From NCBI RefSeq assembly GCF_030253575.1, contig NC_080558.1, positions 40,750,611 to 40,814,610 on the forward strand: a DNA stretch of 64,000 nucleotides. Reading direction: 5' to 3'. This document shows positions 44,901-54,779 of the stretch, one piece after another. A model generated the notes under the pieces. That model was not told the DNA's origin, made no database searches, and saw only the letters and a list, made by a program, of their open reading frames with translations. Positions within the stretch are counted from its first letter, which is position 1; each line of letters starts with the position of its first letter. The position numbers were made by a program, and so were the translations under genes. The DNA comes from Rhododendron vialii. Its lineage: Eukaryota; Streptophyta; Magnoliopsida; Ericales; Ericaceae.

Positions 44901-47900
44901 CTTCCATGTTTAATTGTTCTCTTAACAGTTGAGAAAAATAGTTCAGGCTATTCAGATGGTCATTATCTATGCACCAGAAGCAGAGATAAGGAGGAATGCT
45001 TTTCATGCATTGAAAAAGGTATGTTTGTAAGTCTGCGTGGTGAAATTGTGTATAGTTTCCTGCATCCTAGCTGTTAGGCGGCTTTCATGAAGTAAAGCAC
45101 TGTGTAAAATGATAGATCAGCAATTCAGCATATTGCTGTTCAATTCTTTATGGCATCTTTTTGCCTAGCCCTATGTGGATTTGAAAAGGTTGGCTGTTTG
45201 GCAGAATTTTTGATGATGTTTTTGTTCTAGAGAAGATTGATAGATGTTACCTATATTCATCCACGTGACCTTTCTAAACTGTTTTTGGATTTGGTTTACG
45301 GTTTCTTTTGGTGGCCCTTTGATGTCTTCCTTTCTGCTGAATTCATTAAGTTGTTATCAACAATATGCGATGAAAGATTCTTTCTGATGTTGCGCTAGAA
45401 CTGTGTAGACTGATGGAAGATGTGTTATACTGTAAGTTTTCATCTGTTGTGACTCGTTCATTGCTCTGGTTGTGTACTTGGGTAGATTGGTTCAAGGTGC
45501 TGCTTATAAATTATCACATACACGTCACAAGTTGAAAGTTTGAAGGCTGCAGCATATTGTTTCACTGGCATTCAAATTTAAGCTTGAATTTTTTATGAGG
45601 AAGTATTTTGAAAGAACTAACTGAAAAGTAGCCCATAGTGTGTGGATTTTATTTACTTTGTTTGGGGTTCAACCACATGACTACTCTTTTACTGGAGATC
45701 AAGTCTACCAACCTCGTCCTTTATTCCTAAATCTGGCCATTTGGTTTTCGTCAGACGGAAAAATTCAAGCTACCTTAAAAGGCAGGCTTTTCTCCATAAC
45801 ATGTGCCAAAAGAGGAAGTGGGAAGTAACAAAAAGAACAAACTTTGTTTATTTCAGCTTGAATTTTCTGGAGTGTGTGGCCACATGGCCTAATGCAGTGA
45901 CAATCAATTTTGTTGTTAACTCTTCAAGGATGTGAGTGGTAGACTTGTCCCACATCGTTCATCTAAGTCACCTAAGCTTGGTTAATATATTCTAGAGGTT
46001 ACTCCACCTATTGCCAATTGGTTTTAGGTTGGAAACCTCCAAGAAATCTAACAATGAGAAGTGTGACTCTTGACACTGTTTTATTAACGTCAATAATCAT
46101 TATCCTAACCGCACCGGGTGGATCAGCTGGTCAACACCTAAGGTAGTGGAGGTCCTGTGTTCAACACCTCTCAGCCCTATCGATAACCATGGTTCTTATT
46201 GGTCTTGGCTTTGCCCTGTCTATGTGTGTGGTGGAGCATAAATGGACCCAGGATTTCTGTGCAAGGGTCCTCGTCATAAAGAAGAAGAAAACAATATGAT
46301 CTCAATCCTAGATCACCTACTACTAACTGTTTGAGTTTAGCCTGTTCTAGTATTTTCATTTATGGAGTTCTTTGTAGGCTTTTGGGCCTAAGGTATTGAC
46401 ATTTCCGTTCTTTGTTTTCCCTCATAACCAGGTTCTTGCTGATATTCCAACTTCTATGAGATTTGACACTTTAACTGCTCTGATTAAAAATACTGATTCA
46501 TCTTCCATGGTAAGCCATTATGGTCACTTAACATGGTGAATGAGCAGGAGGGTTGAGGTTATCTGATTACGATTACGCCTTTTGAGTGTTGTTTATATCT
46601 TGTACAGATGGCAATACTCATTGATTGTGTGAGGGAGGAGATGCGCATGGAAAATTGCCAAAGGATTTCAAGAGGAAATCAAGTCATCCAGGCACAGAAT
46701 AACTCATGTCACAGTACAGCATTTTGGAATGATGGTCCGCTGGAATTGGTGGGGCTGGTATTGAGGCCTCCCCAGGGAGGACCTCCGTCCCTCCCTGAGT
46801 ATGGTGATGCGGTAATTCTCTCTTTGTAGTTGATTTGATTTGATGAGAGTTCGGAACATATTCTTTATTTTGTCTCCACTCTGATTGATGATGCACATCC
46901 AAATCTAAGTATTTTATTGAATCTGAAAATATCAGTAATCCTGAAAATCTGAACCCTTGTCTCAACTGAGATAATTATGGGACTGGATTACGATGCTGAT
47001 GAGATATTTGCTTGATTATGAACTTAGCTTATCATGTGTAAAACTCTAGGTTGCTTACTTTTTCTAGTACTTCAATCCCTTAATTCAAATTATTTGAAGT
47101 TTTGAAGCTTCCAATTCCAATCACGTTTCTAGATGATTAACCCGTGTTGGTTATGAAGTAATTGTTGTTGGTTCTTATGTTTTTCCTGGAGTTTTTGAGA
47201 TAGCTGTAGTTGGTATGAGCTCATTGGGAATAAAGCTGCAGGTTAATTCATCTTGCTCTCATTCAATCAGTGCCACAGCAATTTGATTAATATTGCTTAA
47301 AATTTATTCCTCACTGAGTGATTCTAGCTAAGGTTTTGAATACCATACCCATAATGGTAATGTTTTTCTTATTGGTACGGTACGTACCGGTATCGGTGTA
47401 ATTTCGGGTACCATTTCAGATTTTGCGTTGTAAATATATTGATATGTATGCTTTATATATGTATGCTTAAAAAGCTCAAAGCATTCAACCAACATGAAAA
47501 TATGAGCTAGAAAATAGTAATAATAACGATTATGAGGCTCATATTAAGACATAAAGAAAACTGAGAATCTTTTAGTACAAAAGAATTAATATGGATTTAT
47601 CTACACAAAAACAAAAATATATAGCATGCCGGTATTTCTCGGTAGGGCCTGTAACGACCAGTATTTGAATCGGAACGAAACTAGAGGGGTAAGGTGCCGG
47701 TTTTATGAAAAAATGCTACGTACCTGCTGGTCCTAGCCAGTACGAAATGATATTCACATCCTTGGATGCTAGTATTCCGCATGTTACTTGCGAGTGTCAT
47801 CTGCGTAACAAAAAAAGGAGGTTGTCTCAGGATAGACTTTGCCTTTGTAGATGAAATTTGGAATCTTTATTTTTTTGAAAAGCAAATTCAGAAAGTGTTT

Positions 47901-49241
47901 TAATTTGAAAAAGGAGGCAAACCAAATATCAGAACTGACCGATGCTTTCCTTAAAGCTGGTTGTCACGTAGATGATGTAATTGCTGGGTAAAATATCCAA
48001 TTACATTGAATTCTCCTGTATACGGGCATGTTGTAGCAGCATTCTCCATTCTTGGCTTGTTGCTAAGTACAATCAATGGAGGACCTAGCTATGGTGTGGC
48101 TTAGGTCGTTTTGTAACGGCTATTTTAGCTTGTTCTTTGACAGTGAGCCTGAATGAAACCGATTTATTCTAGCTTGAAACTGGAGCATGAATGACACTTA
48201 TTTATTTGCTCATATCAATATCGTTTACAGGACTTTTTAATAGATGTAAATCCTTGTCAGGGAGTACGTAAATATTATACCTCATAATGATTAATGACTA
48301 ATGTTTTATGTAATGCTTGTTTTCTTGGATGACATGTACGTGATCAAATTCTGCAGGTTCTCTCTGCCCTGAACTTGTACAGATTTGTATTGATAACAGA
48401 GTCAACAGGTATGGGAACTTCATTTAGAACGTTTTTTAGTTAGTCAAGAAAGGGTTATAACCATGCGATTCTTGTTCATAGATGTGCTTATTTATTGGAT
48501 GGCATGTGTGTGCCTGTCTATGGTATGGTTCTCTGATTCTCTCCACCGTAGGTACTGTAATCGGATCTTTATGGATGAGTACATATAAATGCTTATGCGA
48601 GTACTTTCAGCAGATTTGTCATAATTTGGTAGATGTAATTTCAAAGCCCTGAGTATGAACAAAACTGACCAAGACATCAGGAATCGTAGCCCCGTTTGTT
48701 TGTCCGGATTAAAGCATCTGTTGGATTGGACTATGAATCCAAGGGGACAAGATGTCTTGCGTTTGATGGGAACTTGTCATCCGTAAATGTCATCTGATAT
48801 ACTGCAAAAAACACAAGATATGCAATACTACTAGGGTAGTCCTAAGAGATTATGTATCCCTTCTCTATTAGTCTGGTGACTGTGGGCAAACAAACACGGT
48901 CCTAAAGAATTACTTCTGTAGTTTTTGTAGCCTGACCCAAACTAACTTTTATTTAAAACGGTTTTGAAAGAATCTATTTAGTGCCAGAATTATTTCTGAG
49001 CATTGGTCAAAATAACGCAGGGAATACCAACTACACCGGGGTGCTGTCTGAGAAAAACTTACAGAAGGCCTACAATGAATGGCTCCTACCTCTCCGAACT
49101 CTGGTGACAGGTATTGTGGCAGCAAACCAAGAGGATTACGACCAACTTGCATTGGAAACTCTATGTGCCTTAAACCCCCTTGAGTTAGTTTTGTACCGCT
49201 GTATTGAGCTTGTCGAAGAAAAACTGAAACATGTTGCGTAA
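37726..49241 (+). CDS. ALF4: Aberrant lateral root formation 4 (ALF4) homologue, 14 exons, frameshift in exon 7
   Basis: In Arabidopsis ALF4 is needed for lateral root initiation and, like animal glomulin, binds RBX1 to restrain SCF ubiquitin ligases. Exons: 37726-37839, 37983-38159, 39633-39782, 40384-40456, 42847-43022, 43113-43172, 43366-43514, 44416-44475, 44579-44868, 44947-45018, 46432-46509, 46608-46811, 48357-48408, 49021-49241, all with GT-AG ends. Recognisable pieces: IGELVDFLNSVSDAVV, CSPRDMISILCE, APGYF-like VPGYFVPLLSGLSK, QRRQFEQVKAAVPVI, FCNLSYLGLITGCDVD, QTKRWQAIGML, CVNLPWELKKQAINFLLSI, NTDSSSM, RPPQGGPPSLPEYGDA, AYNEWLLPLRTLVTG, LVLYRCIELVEEKL. The protein would be about 624 residues, close to the family length. 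Exon 7 is 149 bp where phase requires 148: an extra base near 43502-43510, probably in GCCCGTT, shifts the frame and gives a stop early in exon 8. Either a real mutation or an assembly error. Confidence 0.9.
37851..37890. repeat. (CT)n microsatellite at the start of ALF4 intron 1
   Basis: Begins 11 bases after the GT donor and lengthens a 143 bp intron. Followed by (GT)n near 37908-37921. Confidence 0.85.
39040..39455 (+). pseudogene. LINE 3' fragment in ALF4 intron 2
   Basis: Plus-strand reading around 39100-39220 gives NMAMDPNHLVCRIVRDIRAK and a TAG, the end of a plant LINE ORF2 (pattern ERN..., IxxDIRAxLS). GGAGCGGAAC just before it matches the WRERN motif after a frame slip. T/G-rich 3' UTR-like sequence follows to an A run at 39446. 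Same orientation as the gene; intronic, so probably tolerated. Confidence 0.6.
41213..41297. repeat. Perfect short hairpin in ALF4 intron 4
   Basis: AATTTGGTGTTTGCACAATG and CATTGTGCAAACACCAAATT are exact inverted 20 bp arms around a 35-45 bp loop. A direct repeat of GAAGCATATCATCATTGT type overlaps the loop and right flank. Confidence 0.8.
41449..42539. mobile_element. Harbinger-type non-autonomous element in ALF4 intron 4
   Basis: Ends GAGCATCCCCAATGGGGATG and CATCCCCATTGGGGATGCTC are perfectly inverted and flanked by TTA at 41446-41448 and 42540-42542, the PIF/Harbinger target. 1091 bp, no transposase. The middle, 41640-42000, is GC-richer (TCGTCGGAAAGTCAGTCGG, CCGGAGATCACCATCTCCGC) and contains a (GA)n run at about 41894-41931, unlike the AT-rich ends, so it may hold captured sequence. 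Confidence 0.85.
45945..46075. repeat. Possible small LTR or TRIM relic in ALF4 intron 10
   Basis: TTGTCCCACATCGTTCATC, TTGGTTAATATATTCTAGAG and CCAATTGGTTTTAGGTTGGA are phrases common to short plant LTR-type repeats. No paired LTR or target duplication was found. Confidence 0.3.
46105..46297 (+). repeat. tRNA-derived SINE in ALF4 intron 10
   Basis: CGGGTGGATCAGCTGGTCAA resembles a Pol III A box and GTCCTGTGTTCAACACCTC a B box about 35 bp later, as in tRNA-like heads. The body ends in CATAAAGAAGAAGAAAACAA, an A-rich tail. Length about 190 bp fits a SINE. No cloverleaf anticodon stem was seen, so it is not a tRNA gene. Confidence 0.55.
47328..47764. repeat. hAT-like MITE in ALF4 intron 12
   Basis: Ends CTAAGGTTTTGAATACCA and TGATATTCACATCCTTG are imperfectly inverted. 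Flanks GATTCTAG and GATGCTAG are a near-identical 8 bp pair. The body holds GGTACGGTACGTACCGG and related palindromes. 437 bp, non-coding. Confidence 0.65.
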
Positions 49242-49930
49242 GTTTGTCATGTTTTTGCCTCAATGGGGGAATCCCATATACGTATAAGTTTCAAGTGTAA
49301 GATGTAAATTCACTTTGAGAACTTGTTCATCCATGTTTTTTGCCTATGATTTTGGCTTGCGGTGATTCATGTGTTTTCAATGATCTACTCTTCAAAGAAT
49401 CCAGATGAAGTTTTCCATAGACAAACTTTCACAAGTTGGATTGTCATATAATCATATATGAAGGCAATTTTTATTCGCCTCGGGTTGTTTTATCAATGTG
49501 ACTGTATGCATGAATGTATAACCGTTTCTATGTAAGCTTGACCTAATGCAAGTTTTGATGGTTTTGAATAGGACTCGTAGTATTTGTCAAATGTTTAATC
49601 CACATGAAACAAGAAGTTTATTGCATCTTGTTCATGTCATTGGAAACTGGTGGATTCATTTGTTTGCTATCGGAAACTGGTGATTACGTAATGTATAAAC
49701 CGGAGTTGGCCCTTTTATTTGGTATTGAAGTTTGTGTTCTGGGAATGGTATTTGTAGTTTTAACCCTTGTCTTTGAGTGATGGGTTCAAGACAGGATTCA
49801 TTCTACAGGTTTTGGTCGAATGGCTAGTCCCATGTGTTATCTGACTATTGTATTTACAAGTAACGAAATTCCAGATGTAAATAATCTCGGAAATACTGGG
49901 ATCTATAACTGGTTACATCTCCAGAGCAGA
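49242..49930 (+). other. 3' flank of ALF4
   Basis: Follows the TAA stop. Holds the 3' UTR, whose end I cannot fix. No further gene recognised. Confidence 0.4.
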
Positions 49931-49931
49931 A

Positions 49932-49933
<2 letters not shown>

Positions 49934-49995
<62 letters not shown>

Positions 49996-50016
49996 TACAC
50001 ACACACACACACACTC
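49934..50016. repeat. Compound (CT)n(CA)n microsatellite
   Basis: CT run from 49934 to about 49992, then ACA repeats to 50016. Downstream of ALF4. Confidence 0.95.
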
Positions 50017-50065
50017 AAATACACAATTGATAACTACTTGTGACTATCTTCCACACAAAAAAACT

Positions 50066-50335
50066 TTTTGTGACTAAATCAATTGGTTAAGACTCTTGTA
50101 TCTTATTAAGAGGTCAAGAGTTGGAATCTCTTCTTACATGTGGGAGTTCTTCCCGTTATAATTGTTGGGATTATTTCCTCTCCTAACGGGGGTTAGTAGT
50201 TGGGTAGGACTTATATTGGTTGTAGAATTGTTTGGAATTATTTCTTTTCCTAATGGAGCTAACAATCGTGAGATCTACCGCGTCCTCTTCCATCTTGGAT
50301 TTTCGCTTCATGATCCTTAATTTCACAAGAATACA
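50066..50335 (+). repeat. tRNA-derived SINE-like sequence
   Basis: ACTAAATCAATTGGTTAAGA fits an A box and GGTCAAGAGTTGGAATCTC a B box about 35 bp later, as in a tRNA head. The body has an internal partial repeat (GGATTATTTCCTCTCCTAA, then GGAATTATTTCTTTTCCTAA). The end is uncertain. Not a functional tRNA by eye. Confidence 0.45.
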
Positions 50336-50499
50336 AGCATATACGAATTACATGAAACTTGGAAACAATGCCCGGCAATAACTTTGACCCTTACTTCCTA
50401 ACTGATTCCCCTAGGAACATACATCTATTATAGTCTGGCTACGAGGGTTGGTTAGTGGGGAAAAACGGGTCTGGATTCAAAAGAAATGGGCATTAGAAA

Positions 50500-51009
50500 G
50501 GGAAAATTATAGTTATCCCCCTCCAACTAACCCTCGCGTACACTTACCTCCCTCTAACTTTTTTTTTTGGCACTTAACCCCCTCAAACTAACTGAAATTC
50601 AAACGGTCGTAACTTCAAACGGTCATAACTTCTTCGTCCAAAATCGAAAATATGCAAATTATATATCGATTTCGAGGTCTTGAAGTCAGCTTTCTAGTGA
50701 CACCAAAATCACATCATGATTCAAAGCACACAGAAAGTTATGATCAAAAGAGTACGAGCTGGTAGACAGAAAGACCGTTTTGATCATAACTTTCTGTGTG
50801 CTTTGAATCGTGATGTGATTTTGGTGTCATTAGAAAGCTGACTTCAAGACCTCAAAATCGATATATAATTTGCATATTTTCGATTTTGGACGAAGAAGTT
50901 ATGACCGTTTGAATTTCAGTTAGTTTGAGGGGATTAAGTGCCAAAAAAAAAGTTAGAAGGGAGTAAGTGTACGCGAGGGTTAGTTAGAGGGGGTAACTAT
51001 AATTTGCCC
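50500..51009. mobile_element. 510 bp fold-back transposon
   Basis: Nearly the whole element is a hairpin: left arm GGGAAAATTATAGTTATCCC, AACTAACCCTCGCGTACACT, TTCAAACGGTCATAACTTCT, GAGGTCTTGAAGTCAGCTTT; right arm the same in inverse, ending GTAACTATAATTTGCCC. Arms are about 235 bp and the loop about 40 bp. TAGAAA flanks both sides (50494-50499 and 51010-51015). A six-base duplication is unusual for the common plant superfamilies. Confidence 0.85.
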
Positions 51010-52071
51010 TAGAAAATACACATTTGATTTTGAACCCAGGCCTTCACAACATAGGCATCAAAATTATTATACTTGGAGCACTGTCGAGTCACGTGATGAT
51101 CCAAGATCTTCCACCATTACACATTCATGTGGGGTTCAGGCAAAGTGTATAGACTCAATTTGAATTTGTGGTGGTAAAGACTCTGAAGTATCACCTGGCG
51201 GTACTCTAGGAGCACCAAATAATCACTTCCTTGTGTATTAGTTGCCCCCTTTTCTTTTCTTTTCTTTTTTTTTTTTGGGGGGGGGGGAGGGAAATTGATA
51301 ATGTCAGAACTCTTTTTGTTTCTGTCAAAAATTTTTTTTGTTCCTACCAAAACTCAAAGTGTATCTGTTATTGCATCTCTTAATTGTCCTCCACTACGTC
51401 AATTACTTTACGGAAATGCCCCTTGATGACACGCAGGTCAGGGGAAAGAAACTTGATCGATAAAGCTATAAAAAGAAACCGGGCAAAGATATGGGTCTTC
51501 GAATCTGAGCTCCCAAATGCTCTCTCTTTCTACACCTTTTTGAGGCAAACGAAATGGCCGCCGATATCTGGCACTTCATCAAGGTATTTTTGGTTTATTT
51601 TATTCCTTTTCCCCCCTTTTGATCTTAATTAATGAATAATATGCCATGCGTATAATCAAATGTGAAGTATTTCGGCGACTTATTATTTTGATTTCCTTTT
51701 CGCTGTTACTTTTGACTGGTTTTTTATATCGTGCGTGTGATTTCTGATATGGATTCAGAATATAATCGAGCAATTTTCGCCTAAACTGTTCGATATCAGC
51801 AAACCCATATTCTTTTTAGTTATTATATGATTTCGTGTTTTCGCCCTTTGCTCTGGATTCGATTTCACATGTTTCAGCATATGAACACTTATTTCTTGTC
51901 TGTAATCGTAATGTTCATTGTTTTTTCCCCATTTTGTAGCTTTATTGCAGATGGGTATGTGAGTGACGACATTTAGGGCCACCGCCATCAGAGCAACTAG
52001 AGAGGCACTGGTGTTTGAAACCGCCATTGGGAATGAGAGAGGTGGAGAGAGAGAGAGAGAGAGGGAATTGC

Positions 52072-52110
<39 letters not shown>

Positions 52111-52435
52111 TGAATACGCATAATGGAGTGAACTATTAGTACCCAACAGAAAAGGGATTTCGTGATTTCTCCGTGCCTCCGGCGAACCTCCAACGGGTCT
52201 TGGGGTTTTGTTGGAGATGAGAACAGCCATATGAAGGAAAAGGAATTTCGAGGGGCATCTTTGTAAAGCAAGTGGTGTAAGAGAGGGCAATTAAGTCATG
52301 TAATGAAATGAACACTTTGGCAAGAACGTTTTGGCATTATCAGAAAACTTCATATGGTAAAAACGCATTTGTCTGTGGTCGTTTTGGGTCTCTAGATGCA
52401 AGCCCTCTTTGGCACCGTCCCCAATAAGTTCTCTT
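51010..52435. other. Intergenic stretch with weak first-exon candidate
   Basis: ATGGCCGCCGATATCTGG at 51554 starts a ten-codon frame ending at AAGGTATTT, a good donor, after a leader-like stretch; no continuing exon could be joined with confidence. Also holds T/G runs near 51268-51290 and (GA)n runs at 52040-52110. No assigned gene. Confidence 0.25.
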
Positions 52436-52695
52436 CCACAATCAGAATTCACATGCTTATTTGACAGAATTCACCCCCTATTTAATAGAATTCACACCCA
52501 ATTCATGCCATATTTAATAGTATTCACATGCTCTATTTTGACAAAATTCACACCCGGTCAAAACAGAATTCACATGCTCTATATGACAGAATTCACACCC
52601 CTAAAAACATAATTCTATCCCCTATTTCACAGAATTCATATGCTCTAAAAACAAAATTCACATGCCCTATTTGATAGAATTGACACTCCTTAATC
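52436..52695 (+). repeat. Degenerate tandem repeat built on AGAATTCACA
   Basis: About ten copies of a 20-40 bp unit, alternating GAATTCACATGCTCTATTTG and GAATTCACACCCCT with variants. No coding frame. Unit boundaries vary by A/T insertions. Confidence 0.85.
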
Positions 52696-52719
52696 ACACC
52701 CAGACTTCAAACTTAGACT

Positions 52720-52880
52720 TGAGATGGCGTTTTGTGAGATCCACCAGGACTTCGAACTTGAGATCCATGAGCACTTCCAACTTCCAACCGAGAGATCCAC
52801 CAAGTGATCCACCAGAACTTCCAACTTGATCCACTAGGACTTCCAACATGAGATACAACACCATCGTCAACAGAGATTGA
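52720..52880 (+). repeat. Degenerate tandem repeat built on GATCCACCAGGACTTCCAAC
   Basis: Five or six imperfect copies of a roughly 25-30 bp unit (GAGATCCACCAGGACTTCG, GATCCATGAGCACTTCC, GATCCACCAGAACTTCC, GATCCACTAGGACTTCC). It begins within 30 bp of the previous array, with an unrelated unit. Confidence 0.85.
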
Positions 52881-53512
52881 GCAACTGTAATGATTTGAAT
52901 CACAACTCGATGAGTATAATTTGCTCACAATTGCTTACAACTGTAAAATGTTTTGTTGGATCACTGTTTCAATTGCCGTTGATTAACCCCTCTCGCTATA
53001 ATCCTCGCCGCAATCATAAATGAAGTGATGTAGTACTTGTTAGCCATTAACAAGTGATGGAGCGGAAGAAAAATATTAAAACGAGGGCAGAATTGTAAAA
53101 GCACCTTTAAAAAGGGGCCGAACGGGATAGGGTTACAAAACAGGATCCGCATGGAACGACAACAAGAAAATAGGACCGGCCAGTAATTTTATGAAAACTC
53201 AAATAAAAAAAGCTCTCACTAGAATCTACGTGAATGGAGCCCACTCACTTAAAATGGTGGACCCAATGAAACAAACAAAATGCTTATCAGCTTTGATGAA
53301 CGGTGGGTGGAGTTTAATTGCACTCCTGAAATCTAGATATGGGTTTTGCACTAGTTGTTCAGTGGCTAAAATCCAAAGAACTATTAACAAATCACTTAAG
53401 AGAGTTGAGATGGTTCTTTGATTTTTTGCCCTGCTTTCCTGTACTTGGTGTTTTCGGACAAGACTTGCAAGCAAAAGTGATGATACTGGTGTTTACGGTT
53501 AACCTTTAAGCC

Positions 53513-53637
53513 GGGAATTGATATTCACACTCTTTTTTTTGTTTTTGTTATCTACACCTTTTTTGTTTTTCAGTGTAGAAAGTGTGCGTAATTTTTTTGC
53601 TAAAAGACCAAAAAAAAAAGAGTGAACATCAATTCCC
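53513..53637. repeat. Family C mini-MITE
   Basis: GGGAATTGATATTCACACTC and GAGTGAACATCAATTCCC are inverted; inner GTGTAGAAAGTGTG is close to the copy at 26726. The rest of 52881-54779 shows no gene. Confidence 0.8.
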
Positions 53638-54779
53638 TTTAAAATCCTCTTAGAAGTCATTTGTTTGACTGGATATGAACATCAGAGTGGACTACATTTT
53701 TAAATCAACCAAATATCTTGTGTTCGGTTGAAATATTTGCTACCACCCAAATTAAACACGACTTGAATATATAATGCCACAAAATATGTGATATGCAATA
53801 TACCATGGGAGGTTGTGGTACTATGAATTCGATCACTATTAACCCGACGGGATTGTATATCCCTTCACTATTAGTCTTGTCCAACGAACTCTTAATGCAC
53901 TTATCCTTTTAATTCCCCTTGAACCCGTCCGAATGTGTTCTTAACTCTTAAGTAATGGAATATTAGTTGATAAAAGGTTGATTACTAGGATTCAAGGAAG
54001 ATTTAAAAGACTTGCAATGAGGCATGGAGTCACACAGATTCTGAACCATTTGAAAGCCTTCCTAAATTAGGGCTTAGATGTTTTTTAGGTCAACCTAAAC
54101 CTTCAATCCATTTAAAAATACCAAAACCTAGAGTTATTCCAAAATCAACAAAAACTAGAAAGCCTAATGCAGCCAACTTACAATTGGAAACGACCGGAGA
54201 AAATATAGAGGCCAAAAAACAATCTGTAAGCATGGGTTTGGCAAAATAGAACAGGCACAACAGAGAGATTTCAAATAAGATGATCTATGTATTTTGAATC
54301 TGATCATTTCATCTTCGCAAGACTAACCCTACTTACTCCGGATTGTCCAGGTAAGTGAAAACAAACAAAACTTGCGAAAATCAAGATTTTATGATGTACA
54401 AAAAGGTACTAACGTTGAACAATATATGTTAGCACGAACAACAAAAAGACACTTTTATGTCTTCGATATATTCCCGGAATGAAGTAATGAGCACTTACCC
54501 CGAAAGAATTTTCAAGAACAAAGAAACCATCAAAATTTTCTACATTGTCTAACTTGCTAGGGTCTTTCTACACTACCCTGAAATTTCTCCAACCCTTCCC
54601 AGCTTCTTTTGCCTCTCAAGAATTGGCAATTGGAGCATTTTATCTGCAGCTTGCTTACAGGAGAAGAAAAGATTTACTCTTACTAGGAGTTCCTATATGC
54701 ATATTCAGGAATCGAGAAGCCTTTGTGAATCACAGCTACTTGCTTCAGAGTGTGGCGAAAGAAGGCATTGTGTTTTTCA
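53638..54779. other. Intergenic stretch
   Basis: AT-rich DNA between the MITE and the 3' end of the minus-strand gene, part of which must be that gene's 3' UTR. No other feature. Confidence 0.4.

Noticed and set aside
46105-46180. Possible tRNA gene
   Set aside because: A and B boxes are present but no complete cloverleaf or anticodon stem; a SINE head fits better.
51554-51583. Possible first exon MAADIWHFIK with a good donor
   Set aside because: No downstream exon could be joined in phase, so it is mentioned only in the intergenic entry.
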